Shown here: one piece after another, positions 46,601 to 54,248 of the stretch
Layout: the number at the start of each line of letters is the position of its first letter
How positions within the stretch are numbered: the first letter of the stretch is position 1
DNA from: CAYOLL01 sp964404765 [NCBI: uncultured Gemmatimonadota bacterium]
GTDB lineage: Bacteria > 4572-55
Length of the DNA: 64,000 bases
Reading direction: 5' to 3'
Assembly (NCBI GenBank): GCA_964404765.1
Contig: CAYOLL010000003.1
Span: 26,457-90,456 of the forward strand
Notes under the pieces: model-generated
Told to the model about the DNA's origin: nothing
Databases searched by the model: none
The model's input: the letters and a program-made list of their open reading frames with translations, nothing else
Position numbers and translations under genes: made by a program

Positions 46601-46794
46601 CCTTGATGATCTACAACGCCGGCGGCCAAAAAGTGCGCACGTTGTTAAATCGCCAAACCTATCTCGCCGGTCGGCATACGCTAAACTGGAACGGCTTGAA
46701 TGATGCAGGACAACCGGTTGGCAGCGGAATCTACTTCTATCGTCTTGAAACAAGTGGTAAGGAACTGACGCGGAAAATGATTTTGACAAGATAA
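40621..46794 (+). CDS. 2057-residue secreted beta-helix protein with T9SS sorting domain
   Basis: Start at 40621 (MRKLFFVLMMAVFLPG, signal peptide ending AMAA), placed 9 bases after an AAAGGGGGAA site; the 19 codons upstream are not needed. Residues 25-1420 are parallel beta-helix coils (pattern S/P-x-F-T/S-N/G-C-T/N-F). They contain four tandem units of 235-238 residues that are nearly identical, each with a T-N-N-D-G loop (GGGDTNNDG) that could bind calcium. Then come an FN3 domain (about 1426-1515), an unnamed beta-domain (about 1517-1645), two WNLVSV/GYW modules (1645-1800), a second unnamed beta-domain (about 1820-1957) and a sorting domain with NYPNPS (about 1970-2057). Likely a surface adhesin or carbohydrate-binding protein; no lyase active site was identified. 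Confidence 0.88.
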   Translation: MRKLFFVLMMAVFLPGLAMAATTVNTDITTNTTWTTAGSPYNVTTHVYVRNGATLTIDAGVTVQISHGVYLQVANGSEAGAIVANGTSGSPIIITSPDANSRFAAVYINPNAAATSFTYCQFSKGGNNGGFVMISGGIAPSFANCTFSGGTTSGVYISDTAAPIFTNCTFSGNAGYGLNAAEATAAPSVSSSTFSDNGNFAARIGANYLPNIWSGSARAGNNTFTPNASSKKNAIEIMGGNVSVSATWAVPPSGFCYYVTGDVFITNISGGTPTLTLISGTVIKFETYGLYVASNNAASWGKLVANGVTFTSYRDDTVGGGDTNNDGLGTSPGGANWRGIYFYPYAQNSSSLTNCTVRYGGVSYGTNVYVSGLSPTFTGCTFSNANSHGVFLNGVASPVFSGCNFSNNGSYGLYIDDTGATPSVSGSTFSGNGNFPVRTGANNLLNIWSGATRAGNNTFTPNGNGKQNAIEIFGGNVSVSATWAIPPSGFCYYVTGDVFITNTAGGTPTLTLISGTVIKFETYGLYVASNNAAAWGKLVANGVTFTSYRDDTVGGGDTNNDGLSTNPGGANWRGIYFYPYAQSSSSLTNSTVRYGGVSYGTNVYVNNLSPTFTGCTFSNANSHGVFLNGVASPAFSGCNFSNNGLYGLYMDNTDAAPSVSGSTFAGNGNFPVRTGANNLLNIWSGSTRAGNNTFTPNGNGKLNAIEIFGGNVSVSATWPVAPNGFCYYVTDDIFITNTAGGTPTLTLISGTVLKFETYGLYVASNNAAAWGKLVANGVTFTSYRDDTVGGGDTNNDGASTSPGGANWRGIYFYPYAQGSSSLTNCTVRYGGVSYGTNVYLSSLSPTFTNCMFSNANQYGVRLTGVSSPTFTGCGFTNNGINGLYMDNTDAAPSVSGSTFSGNGNFPVRTGANNLLNIWSGATRAGNNTFTPNGNGKLNAIEIFGGEVRTSATWPVPPSGFCYYVTDDIYITNISGGTPTLTLISGTVLKFETYGLYVASNSAAAWGKLIANGVTFTSYRDDTVGGGDTNNDGASTSPGGANWRGIYFYPYAQNSSSLTNCTVRYGGVSYGTNVYVSSLSPTFTNCTFSNSNQYGVRLEGTASSTFTGCSFINNGSFGNGASYGLYTGTVNAAPTLSGCTFSGNGYFPVRISAAHLPKVWNGPGSNTYTANGSGKLNAIDIYGGTISSNLTWAQPPSNFCYWISDGITVDGASVPTFTIANNSVLKFNSGTGLYIGSSAGGKLMADDVTFTSYRDDTVGGDTNNDGVNLPAGADWQAIYFFPNAASSSQIANSSICYGGQSWNTNLYISGMSPTITNTTICKANNYGVYTTGASAQPNFTGCTLNNNGQYGLYAQTSSKPTFTDGNIFSNGTYGVYNATSNVLNFTNNWWGDSSGPTHATNPTGTGDDVTNNVDFSPWDLTSNIPESVAPTNLLATAVSSSQINLTWTDVSSSENGFVVERKAGADTFAVVTTLAANTTSYSSTGLNALTNYIYRVRGFVTGGASGYSNEASATTLSAFNWSVNLLVQGDGLDFPLIFGTSPTATNGYEPTLDSDTPPPGTGYYAYFSIPVTPLYLDADIRSSSANTLTWTLKIVNAAGKSDTLTWTPGSLPATGSMMINGTINMRTQSMAIFTGDQTITITYSAAYTVTVNLQTGWNLVSVAVDPDEPAIQDVFPGKTVYTYNPLTRNYYVPTFIEPGRGYWVLNLNETQNVNIIGDAVTSFTVNLNAGWFLLGATNAAVPFASLVDAPDNSIIAGSLFAYNPTTNQYEAATQLEPNKGYWIASLNNCSVMATNPTTVFATLEIPSFEKMESLAQTASLSIWTLDLKLTTASDERNLTIGQAENATDGFDAQFDALLPPLAPGDQAALNFSIDHAGEIFSRYLRDIRSAFADDKTFVLTLNLPADALLTWNLTGALPSSAKLYLDGQEMALSNTEGIALKASTQPIILTITLDQALAVDPNADAVTEFALSNYPNPSESFTTIYFAMPYDETVSLMIYNAGGQKVRTLLNRQTYLAGRHTLNWNGLNDAGQPVGSGIYFYRLETSGKELTRKMILTR
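41356..44184 (+). repeat. Four tandem 705-714 bp coding repeats
   Basis: Unit starts at 41356, 42061, 42766 and 43471 are exactly 705 bp apart, and the last unit is 714 bp. The DNA identity is high even at third codon positions, so the copies are recent or kept alike by gene conversion. A more divergent copy precedes (about 40700-41355) and another follows (from 44185). Confidence 0.92.
46026..46058. repeat. 33-bp perfect palindrome in frame in the beta-helix gene
   Basis: AGAGATTCCATCTTTT, one G, then the exact reverse complement AAAAGATGGAATCTCT. It is read as about 11 codons (LEIPSFEKMES) at about residues 1802-1813, in the linker between the GYW module and the second unnamed domain. It has the same length and centre (TTGAA) as the palindrome at 19194-19226 but different arms. 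Confidence 0.9.
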
Positions 46795-46841
46795 ACCGAG
46801 TATAAAATTTCGTTTTCGCCGGTGATAAATCCGTGTATATT

Positions 46842-46885
46842 ACAGGTGGACGTTGTCTTGATGACGATGTCCACCTGTTCTATTT
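46842..46885 (+). terminator. Terminator after the beta-helix gene / leader hairpin of MNT gene
   Basis: ACAGGTGGAC (46842-46851) and GTCCACCTGT (46869-46878) form a 10-bp stem followed by TCTATTTTT. It lies 47 bp after the beta-helix stop. Its T-run runs straight into the AGGAGG site of the MNT gene, and TATATT (46836-46841) just before it could be a -10 box, so it may also act as a leader hairpin. Confidence 0.75.
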
Positions 46886-46902
46886 TTAGGAGGCAAATCG
46901 CT

Positions 46903-47256
46903 ATGACCTACGATTCGCAATTGACAACAACGCATATTACGCCGGAACTGATCGAATATATCGTCCAAAAGATCGTCCGGGCCATTCAGCCCGAGAAAAT
47001 CATTCTATTTGGTTCTTACGCCCGGGGCGATTATACGCCGGAAAGCGACCTGGACCTGTTCATCATCAAGAATGGCGAGCACGACAGCCGCAAGATGCGC
47101 CGCAAAGTGGACGAACTGCTGACCGGACGCAATTTTTCCGCCGACATCTTTGTACGCAAGACCGAGGAGGTTGAATGGAATCTGCGCGCCAAAAACCCAT
47201 TTTACCTGTATCACATCTTCAAAGATGGGAAGGTGCTCTATGACAAGAACACCTGA
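46903..47256 (+). CDS. MNT-type nucleotidyltransferase antitoxin
   Basis: A 117-residue minimal nucleotidyltransferase. The signature GSYARGDYTPESDLDLFII gives G-S-x10-D-x-D at about residues 46-62 and a third acidic residue follows in SADIFV. MNT partners of HEPN toxins AMPylate or bind the toxin to silence it. The start at 46903 is set by AGGAGG 9 bases upstream. It overlaps the HEPN gene by 17 bp. Confidence 0.9.
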   Translation: MTYDSQLTTTHITPELIEYIVQKIVRAIQPEKIILFGSYARGDYTPESDLDLFIIKNGEHDSRKMRRKVDELLTGRNFSADIFVRKTEEVEWNLRAKNPFYLYHIFKDGKVLYDKNT

Positions 47257-47653
47257 AGAAACTGAACTGATCAAAAGCTGGCTGCTCTTTGCCGCTGACA
47301 ACTTACAGGCGGCTAAATTTTTGCTCAAAGAGGGCAATATGGCGCCATGTCACACCATCTGCTCCAACTGTCAAGGCGCGGCTGAAAAATATCTGAAAGC
47401 ATACCTGGTTTCGGTGGGCTGGCAATTGGTTAAAACCCATGACCTCAAAAAATTACTGGAATCTTGCAAGGCCTACGACAGCGCGTTCTTGCAACTTTTT
47501 CCCGAAGCGGAAATTTTGAATGACTACATCAGCGAAGGTCGGTATCCGGGTGACTTGCCATGGGACTCAATTGGCGAGGCGGAAGCGCAGGAGGCGGTTA
47601 CGGCAGCCGACAAAATTGCTCAATTTGCGGTAGCTAAAATTCGGCTGTCATAA
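47240..47653 (+). CDS. HEPN-domain toxin partner
   Basis: A 137-residue all-helical HEPN protein starting MTRTPEETELIKSWL. Family features are NLQAAKFLL, then CHTICSNCQGAAEKYLKAYL and KTHDLKKLLE. The R-x4-6-H RNase motif of active HEPN toxins is not clear (a lysine-rich KTHDL is present), so it may lack nuclease activity. The start at 47240 overlaps the MNT end, the usual organisation of such two-gene modules. Confidence 0.85.
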   Translation: MTRTPEETELIKSWLLFAADNLQAAKFLLKEGNMAPCHTICSNCQGAAEKYLKAYLVSVGWQLVKTHDLKKLLESCKAYDSAFLQLFPEAEILNDYISEGRYPGDLPWDSIGEAEAQEAVTAADKIAQFAVAKIRLS

Positions 47654-47767
47654 CTTTCATTGGCATGGAGTTCTCATAAAGCTTGTTCCATGAGCCACTT
47701 GCGGATTTATATTCAATTAAAACTGTAAACCTGAAAAATGCTCTGTAAAACACAAAGGATATAAATC

Positions 47768-49519
47768 ATGGACACAAAAATCTGGCATCAACAATATGAC
47801 GCCGGAGTGCGAACAACGCTGGATTATCCAGCGCTACCGGTCGATCATTTCTTGCGCCAAACGGCACAAACTTACAAAGACAAACCGGCGCTTCTTTTTG
47901 GCGGGATGCTGCCGTTTTTGGGGGATCAGCATAGCGAAATCACCTATGGTGAGCTGGATAAATTGGTGGATCGTTTTGCTGCCGGTTTACAGCAAATGGG
48001 TATCAAAAAGAGTGACCGCGTAGCACTATACATGCCCAATTGCCCGCAATATGTGATTGCCTACTACGGCTGCCTGCGCGCCGGTGCCATCATTGTGCCG
48101 TGCAATCCACTCTACGTCGGACGCGAAGTGGAGCATTTGGTGAATGATTCGGGCGCCAAAGTCATGTTTGTGCTTAGCCTGCTTTACAAGCAAGTGCGGG
48201 AAGTGCGCGGCAAAACGAAGCTGGAACAGGTCATTGTCGCCAATATCAAAGATTATTTCCCGCTGCTGCTCAAGACCCTGTTTACGCTGTTAAAGGAGCG
48301 TAAAGGCGGCTACCGTGTAGACATTACCAATGACGCGCGAACCGATTGGTTCGAAGATTTTCTGGCCAACGCCCCGGCCAAACCGCAGCCGGTTGACATC
48401 AAGCCGGAAGATTCGGCTATTTTGATGTATACCGGCGGCACAACCGGTGTGCCGAAAGGAGCAGAACTCACCCATCGCAACATTGTCGCCAATGCTTTTC
48501 AGGTAACCGAGTGGATGCGCGGCGGCGGATTAGAAGTTGGCAAAGAAATCATGCTGACTTCCCTGCCGCTGACCCATTGCTACTCCATGACGGCCAGCAT
48601 GAATCTATCCGTATTTAACGGGTTTACCCAAGTGCTGATTCCCAACCCGCGCGATTTTCAGCATTTGCTAAACGCCATAGAAGCACACCAACCCACGCTG
48701 TTTCCCGGCGTACCGACCCTATACACGGCGATCATCAACAATCCCGATGTAAAATCCGGTAAATACAGCTTGAACTCCATCAAAGCCTGCATTAGCGGCG
48801 CGGCCGGTCTGCCGGTGGAAGTGCAAAGGGCATTTCAAAACCAGACCGGCGCCAAATTAGTCGAAGGCTATGGCTTGAGCGAAGCGACCCCGGTAACGCA
48901 TTGCAACCCGGTCAGCAGCGGAGGTCGCATCGGCTACATTGGCGTACCGATGCCTGATACCGACGTAATCCTGGTGGATCCGATGGATGAAGTGACGATT
49001 GTCGGGCCTGACACACCGGGCGTGCTGTGCATTCACGGACCACAGGTGATGAAAGGCTACTGGAACAAGCCTACCGAGACAACCGGCGCATTGCGGAAGC
49101 ACCCGGACGGCAAGATCTGGCTACACACCGGTGATATTGCCGTGATGACAGAGGATGGCTACTTTAAGATCGTTGATCGCAAAAAAGATATGATTTTGGC
49201 GGCCGGCGGCCTGAACGTCTACCCACGTGATATTGAGGAGCGATTGTATGAGCATCCCAAAGTCCAGGAGGCCGTCGCCATTGGTGTACCGGTCGGCGGA
49301 CAGGATCAGCGAGCCAAAATGTTTGTTGTGCTAAAAACGGGCGAGACAATGACGACGGAAGAAATTATTGACTGGTGCAAGGACGGCCTGGCTCATTTTA
49401 AAGTGCCGAAGTACGTGGAATTCCGCAAAGAACTGCCGAAGACCGCCATCGGCAAAATCCTGCGCCGCACATTAATAGATGAAGAAGAGAAAAAGCAAAA
49501 AGGAATAAAACACGAATGA
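47768..49519 (+). CDS. fadD: Long-chain acyl-CoA synthetase (AMP-forming)
   Basis: A 583-residue adenylate-forming enzyme. The AMP-binding motif YTGGTTGVPKGAELTHRN is at about residue 221; LVEGYGLSEATPVTH (about 365), the WLHTGDIAVM motif (about 453), DRKKDMILAAGGLNVYPRDIE (about 472) and the C-terminal catalytic Lys motif KTAIGKILRR (about 560) are all present. It activates fatty acids with ATP and CoA. It lies 38 bp before a flavoprotein gene and could use fatty acids imported by the FadL-like porin at 1660-2979 (inference). AAAGGAT serves as ribosome-binding site. Confidence 0.9.
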   Translation: MDTKIWHQQYDAGVRTTLDYPALPVDHFLRQTAQTYKDKPALLFGGMLPFLGDQHSEITYGELDKLVDRFAAGLQQMGIKKSDRVALYMPNCPQYVIAYYGCLRAGAIIVPCNPLYVGREVEHLVNDSGAKVMFVLSLLYKQVREVRGKTKLEQVIVANIKDYFPLLLKTLFTLLKERKGGYRVDITNDARTDWFEDFLANAPAKPQPVDIKPEDSAILMYTGGTTGVPKGAELTHRNIVANAFQVTEWMRGGGLEVGKEIMLTSLPLTHCYSMTASMNLSVFNGFTQVLIPNPRDFQHLLNAIEAHQPTLFPGVPTLYTAIINNPDVKSGKYSLNSIKACISGAAGLPVEVQRAFQNQTGAKLVEGYGLSEATPVTHCNPVSSGGRIGYIGVPMPDTDVILVDPMDEVTIVGPDTPGVLCIHGPQVMKGYWNKPTETTGALRKHPDGKIWLHTGDIAVMTEDGYFKIVDRKKDMILAAGGLNVYPRDIEERLYEHPKVQEAVAIGVPVGGQDQRAKMFVVLKTGETMTTEEIIDWCKDGLAHFKVPKYVEFRKELPKTAIGKILRRTLIDEEEKKQKGIKHE

Positions 49520-49557
49520 TGCTGAAAAAACGAATTTAAGAGAAAAGTGTTTAACGA

Positions 49558-50772
49558 ATGCCCACATCTTACGACATTGCTATTATTGGCGGCGGCATCG
49601 TTGGCCTGGCTACCGCCCACGCCATTACCACCCGCTACAGCGCCCGCCTGATTGTCCTGGAAGCCGAGCCGCAATTAGCCGCGCACCAAACCGGCCATAA
49701 CAGCGGCGTTATTCATTCCGGATTGTACTATAAGCCCGGCTCATTAAAAGCCCTGAACTGCACCGCCGGTCGCGAAGCCATGTATCGTTTTTGCCAGGAA
49801 CATGGCCTGCCGCATGATCGTTGCGGCAAAATTGTGGTAGCCACACAAGACTGGGAACTGCCGATTCTGGATCGAATTGAAGAGCGCGGTCGAATGAATG
49901 GGCTGCTCGGTGTCAAGCGCCTGCGCGCCGAAGAACTCCGCGAATACGAGCCCCATGTCGCCGGATTAGCCGGTTTGCTTGTCCCTGAAACTGGCATTGT
50001 GGATTATAAACAAGTATGCGGAAAATATGCTGAAATGGTGCGCCAAAATAACGGCGATGTCCTTACCGGCAGTCGCGTCATCGGTTTTCGATCCGGAAAT
50101 CCTGACATGATTTTAGAAACGACCGCCGGGCCAATTTCCTGCCGCTACTTGATCAACTGTTGCGGACTGCAATCCGACCGAATCGCCCGGCTGTGCGGTC
50201 TGGAACCCGGCGTACGCATTATCCCGTTCCGCGGCGAATATTATGAGCTTATCCCGACGCGGCAGGGTCTGGTCAAAAACCTGATCTATCCCGTGCCGGA
50301 CCCGCGCTTCCCGTTTCTGGGCGTTCATTTTACCCGCATGATTCATGGTGGCGTGGAGGCCGGCCCCAATGCCGTGCTGGCCTTTAAGCGCGAAGGATAT
50401 CATAAGTTCAGCTTTTCGGCAGGCGACACATGGGAGATTTTAACTTACGGCGGTTTTTGGCGATTAATCTTACCGGTTTGGCAGGCGGGAATGGGCGAGT
50501 TTTACCGCTCGTTTAGCAAGCGGGCTTTTGTGCGGGCCTTGCAGCGACTGATTCCTGATCTGCGCGAGGCCGACGTTCATCCGGCCGGGGCCGGTGTCCG
50601 CGCCCAAGCGGTCGATTCGCAGGGTCACTTGGTTGATGATTTCAGCTTTGCAGAGGCCGAGCGGCAAATCCACATTCTGAACGCACCATCGCCGGCGGCC
50701 ACAGCTTCACTCAGTATTGGCGGGCATATTGCTGATCTGGCTGAAAAACGATTTGGGTTGAAAAAACGGTAA
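49558..50772 (+). CDS. lhgO: L-2-hydroxyglutarate oxidase family flavoprotein
   Basis: A 404-residue FAD enzyme of the DAO superfamily. The dinucleotide-binding motif IAIIGGGIVGLATAHAI is at residues 6-22; HNSGVIHSGLYYKPGSLKA (about 48-66) and AGVRAQAVD near residue 345 are typical of LhgO. It oxidises L-2-hydroxyglutarate to 2-oxoglutarate, passing electrons to the quinone pool or oxygen. Length is normal. It follows the acyl-CoA synthetase by 38 bp and is probably co-transcribed with it. Confidence 0.88.
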   Translation: MPTSYDIAIIGGGIVGLATAHAITTRYSARLIVLEAEPQLAAHQTGHNSGVIHSGLYYKPGSLKALNCTAGREAMYRFCQEHGLPHDRCGKIVVATQDWELPILDRIEERGRMNGLLGVKRLRAEELREYEPHVAGLAGLLVPETGIVDYKQVCGKYAEMVRQNNGDVLTGSRVIGFRSGNPDMILETTAGPISCRYLINCCGLQSDRIARLCGLEPGVRIIPFRGEYYELIPTRQGLVKNLIYPVPDPRFPFLGVHFTRMIHGGVEAGPNAVLAFKREGYHKFSFSAGDTWEILTYGGFWRLILPVWQAGMGEFYRSFSKRAFVRALQRLIPDLREADVHPAGAGVRAQAVDSQGHLVDDFSFAEAERQIHILNAPSPAATASLSIGGHIADLAEKRFGLKKR

Positions 50773-50796
50773 ATTATACGGTTCAAAATTCAAACA

Positions 50797-51159
50797 CCTG
50801 AATAATTCATAAACGCAAGAGACGCAAACGGCGTAAACGACGCAACCGCTTGATTTTTTTAAATTAGCTGAGCTTTAAAAGATCGGGTTGTCTCACAATC
50901 CATTTTTAAGATATAAATTCGCAACTTGCGTCTTTAGCGTCAATTGCGGCGTTTGCGTTACCTGAATAATTCATTCATGCCACGAAGGCACAAAGACACA
51001 AAGGCTTGTTAAATCAGGATGGGGCGATCAATTTCCAAGTCCTCTTCAAAAATTAAGTTTTTGAGGTCAATTCCTATAACTCTTTATTTCTTGGTGTCTT
51101 AGTGGCTTTGTGGCAAAATTTATGAATAATTCAGGGTTAAGATTTGTGAATAATTCAGG
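50797..51159. mobile_element. Small inverted-repeat elements (MITE-like) with CCTGAATAATTCAT ends
   Basis: CCTGAATAATTCAT occurs at 50797-50810 and 50961-50974, and its exact reverse complement occurs at 51122-51135, with a shortened copy at 51147-51159. The 175-bp part 50961-51135 is a complete unit with 14-bp perfect terminal inverted repeats and imperfect inner inverted repeats (TGCCACGAAGGCACAAAGAC against GTCTTAGTGGCTTTGTGGCA). No coding frame. Related ends occur near 3193, 7877 and 8314, so the element is dispersed. Confidence 0.8.
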
Positions 51160-51281
51160 AACAGAGCGCGCGAATATTTAAAACCCATTACCCGCGTAAA
51201 TTTAAAAGAAGTATGGCTTCATCTCTTAATTTGCGCGTAAAAATCTATAAGCTTGGTCATATTTTTAACTATGAAAAGCCA

Positions 51282-51310
51282 TTGACAAGGCCGATGAATT
51301 CGTCTATTAT
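51282..51310 (+). promoter_or_regulatory. Sigma-70 promoter of the MazG-like gene
   Basis: TTGACA (51282-51287), a 17-bp spacer and TATTAT (51305-51310), with an expected start near 51317 and a leader of about 47 nt before the ATG at 51364. Near-consensus match with ideal spacing. Confidence 0.75.
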
Positions 51311-51363
51311 AGTACGTTCGAATTGAAGCCCTAATTATTTTCGCTTATCTATTCGGAGTCTTA

Positions 51364-51690
51364 ATGACCGATAGCGCCCAAATCAATGATCTGCTCACAG
51401 CAGTCCAAAAATTTCATGACAAACATAGTTTTGCCCAAAATGGTGGTCACGATCCTCTGTATCGAATGACTTTGATTATGGAGGAAGTGGGCGAGATTTG
51501 CGAATGTATTACAAAAGGCAAGGACAAAGAACAGTTGGCCGAGGAACACGCCGATTTGCTCATTTTGTTGCTGGGCAACTGCATCGCTATGGATATTGAT
51601 ATTGTTGAGGCTTTCTGGAAAAAACATGCGCGAATCATGCAGCGAACCTCCAAAGTTGTCGGTAACCGCATTCGGGTGACAGAAAGCTGA
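51364..51690 (+). CDS. MazG-like nucleotide pyrophosphohydrolase
   Basis: A 108-residue all-alpha NTP pyrophosphatase-fold protein. The metal-binding motif is E-E-x2-E (LIMEEVGEICECI) then E-x3-D (LAEEHADLLILLLGN), the arrangement of the MazG/iMazG group. It probably hydrolyses non-canonical or excess NTPs to monophosphates. It is transcribed from its own promoter and precedes the signalling genes by about 115 bp. GGAG precedes the ATG. Confidence 0.85.
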   Translation: MTDSAQINDLLTAVQKFHDKHSFAQNGGHDPLYRMTLIMEEVGEICECITKGKDKEQLAEEHADLLILLLGNCIAMDIDIVEAFWKKHARIMQRTSKVVGNRIRVTES

Positions 51691-51804
51691 TTGCGCCAAA
51701 TAATTGACTTAATATATACTGACAGATCCGTAACATAGAAAACTTTTGAATATCAAACCCGCTGAGGCGTCTATCCTTAGAAAATACGCCCGGTGGGGGG
51801 AATT

Positions 51805-54192
51805 ATGGAAAAACTGCTTCGTCATAAAATTTTTGGTCTTCGTAACAAGCTGCTGGTAGCGCTGGTTTTGTTTGCATTTGTGCCCATGCTGATTTTAAGC
51901 GCACTTATTAGTGAGCAGGCCAAACGCATTGTAACCGAATCAACAGCCTATCTGCAAAATATGCGTGCTTCCGTACTATCCCAAGAAATCGACCTGCATT
52001 TTAACAACAACATCCACAAGCAAATCTATACAATCTCACGGGACAGCCGCATCTATAACATGCCGGGCTCCAAGCAGTTGGATCGGATTAATGGCGTACG
52101 CTTAACCACTAAATACGGTAATACCGACCCTTTCTGGAATCTGTATCTGCGCACCGAGAGTGGGGTCAACATTATCGACGCCAATGAAAGCCCGGATACT
52201 CCGGCGCAGTGGCGACCGGTTATTGAGGAGAGCCGGAATAAAAATTCCGTGACCTACCGCGAATTTACAGAAGACCAGGCCAGCACCAAGCGCTATGACA
52301 AGTGCCTTTTTTCAATGCCGGTAAACGGAGGCAAACCCGACAGCACCGTCTACTTTACCGGTATCGTTAAAGTTGACATTGATAACATTATTTACGACCT
52401 GATCAATCAACTTGACATAAAGAATTTACCTGTTTTGGTTCTGGATCAGAACGGCGTGGTTGTATATTCCCGTAACTTTGACAATTTACCGAACACGCAG
52501 TATATCGCCCGCAACGTCAATAAGACGTCGGACCATTGGGTAGAAGATAAAGTTGGCAATGAAGCATACTACTTCTTTGGCGCGCCTATGAAAGAGCTTG
52601 AGGGCGAAAGCAACTTGAAATGGATATTGTTTGTCGGGATGCCAAAAAACGAAATTACCTCAGATATTAAGCTTTCCCGTAATACAATTTTGGCGGTTAG
52701 TATAGTTTGCTTAATCTTTTTAATCGGCATGGGTATTCTATTTTCGACAAAAATTGTCGATCCAATTCTCCAAATTGTCCAGGGGACCAACGAAATTCGC
52801 AAGGGTAATTTCGCTACACGAATTGCGGTGGAAACAAGTGATGAACTGCAAACCCTGGCCGAAGGTTACAACCAAATGGCCAACGCCATTCAGGACAGCT
52901 TGTTAAAATATAAATCGCAGACCCAGGAATTAGACCGGCGAATCAATGAAATGCGCGTTCTGCATGATCTTGGCAAATCCATGAATTCTATGCTGGAACT
53001 GGACGAATTGTTAAATACGATCATTATTTGCGTGGTGGGTGGATTAAAATTTGATCGAGCCGTTCTGATGCTTGTCGATGAGACAAAAAACTGGTTGTCC
53101 GTCAACGCCACCATTCGGAGTTTGCAAAACGAGATCAAAGATCTGAAAATTGCAATTGAAAAAGACAGCGGAATCATTGCCAATTGCGCTCTGACCGGGG
53201 ATGAAGCTTTGGTCATGAATGCCGAGACAGATCCGCGGGTCAAGAATGTAGATCGTTTTCTCAAATCACGCACTTTTTTTGTGACTGCTCTCGTCGCTAA
53301 CGATAATGTTATCGGCATCTTAATCGTTGATAATAAACTAACCAACAATCCGCTAACCCATGAAAATGTAGGCACTTTAACCACTTTTGCCAATTCGGCG
53401 GCGTTAGCAATTCATAATGCAGTCTTGTACAAGAGTTTGGGCGAAAAAGAACGGCTGGAGCAAGAATTGCGTATTGGAATGCAGATTCAAACCGGCCTGT
53501 TACCAAAAGATTTTCCGATTGTCACCGGGTTAAATGTCGTTGGCAAAATGATTCCGGCTCGCGAAATAGGCGGTGACTATTTTGACTTTATCTCCAACAA
53601 CGGAGACGGATTAGGCATTGTCATCGGCGATGTCGCCGGCAAAGGTGTTCCCGCCGGTCTGATCATGGCTATGGCTCGCAGCATTATTCGTTCCGTCGCC
53701 TTGACAACCCACTCTGGTAAACAGATTTTGGCCGAACTCAACCGACTATTAACCAGCGATATGGAAGACTTTCGCTTTATGACCATGCTATACATGAACT
53801 GGCTGCCGGATGAGGGGAAAATCCGCTACAGTAGCGCCGGTCATGAGCATGTTATCGTCTTTCGCGCCAAAACGCAGGATTGCGAAGTTGTGCGTTTAAA
53901 AGGCGTAGCCATCGGATTGACTGCCGATATCAGCGATTTGTTAGCCGAGCGTGATATTGAACTTAGCCCCAATGATGCCATTGTTCTCTATACAGATGGG
54001 GTAACCGAAGCCGTTAACCCGAAAAATGAGCAATACAAACTACAACGCTTGTTAGACAGCACAATGCGGCACGGACAATTGAATGCCGCTGAAATGTTAA
54101 ACGAACTAATCGGTGATTTAAAACGATTCATCGGCACAGCCTTGCCTTATGACGACGTTACGCTGGTAGTACTTAAGCGGACCAATACTTAA
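51805..54192 (+). CDS. Membrane sensor SpoIIE/RsbU-type PP2C phosphatase (Cache-HAMP-GAF-PP2C)
   Basis: A 795-residue protein. It has a first membrane helix (about 15-40), a periplasmic Cache-like sensor (about 45-285, with VKVDIDNIIYDL), a second membrane helix (about 295-315), HAMP (about 316-370, GTNEIRKGNFATRI), GAF (about 395-545) and a PP2C domain (about 555-795). The metal-binding Asp is in IGGDYFDF, and further metal sites are GDVAGKGVPAGLIMA and ALPYDDVTLVVLK. Such proteins dephosphorylate anti-sigma antagonist proteins in partner-switching pathways. The ATG at 51805 has GGGGGG before it; a GTG 12 bases earlier is less likely. Confidence 0.9.
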   Translation: MEKLLRHKIFGLRNKLLVALVLFAFVPMLILSALISEQAKRIVTESTAYLQNMRASVLSQEIDLHFNNNIHKQIYTISRDSRIYNMPGSKQLDRINGVRLTTKYGNTDPFWNLYLRTESGVNIIDANESPDTPAQWRPVIEESRNKNSVTYREFTEDQASTKRYDKCLFSMPVNGGKPDSTVYFTGIVKVDIDNIIYDLINQLDIKNLPVLVLDQNGVVVYSRNFDNLPNTQYIARNVNKTSDHWVEDKVGNEAYYFFGAPMKELEGESNLKWILFVGMPKNEITSDIKLSRNTILAVSIVCLIFLIGMGILFSTKIVDPILQIVQGTNEIRKGNFATRIAVETSDELQTLAEGYNQMANAIQDSLLKYKSQTQELDRRINEMRVLHDLGKSMNSMLELDELLNTIIICVVGGLKFDRAVLMLVDETKNWLSVNATIRSLQNEIKDLKIAIEKDSGIIANCALTGDEALVMNAETDPRVKNVDRFLKSRTFFVTALVANDNVIGILIVDNKLTNNPLTHENVGTLTTFANSAALAIHNAVLYKSLGEKERLEQELRIGMQIQTGLLPKDFPIVTGLNVVGKMIPAREIGGDYFDFISNNGDGLGIVIGDVAGKGVPAGLIMAMARSIIRSVALTTHSGKQILAELNRLLTSDMEDFRFMTMLYMNWLPDEGKIRYSSAGHEHVIVFRAKTQDCEVVRLKGVAIGLTADISDLLAERDIELSPNDAIVLYTDGVTEAVNPKNEQYKLQRLLDSTMRHGQLNAAEMLNELIGDLKRFIGTALPYDDVTLVVLKRTNT

Positions 54193-54248
54193 ATTAGCCG
54201 GCTCAAATCAACGCTGCCAAACACCATCCCAAAAACCTCTGTAAAATC

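Noticed and set aside
40621-46794. Pectate or alginate lyase assignment for the beta-helix protein
   Set aside because: The fold repeats are clear, but I saw no lyase catalytic residues, so only a structural call is made.
46822-46902. Earlier start for the MNT gene
   Set aside because: It would run through the terminator hairpin and lacks a ribosome-binding site, while the ATG at 46903 has AGGAGG at the right distance.
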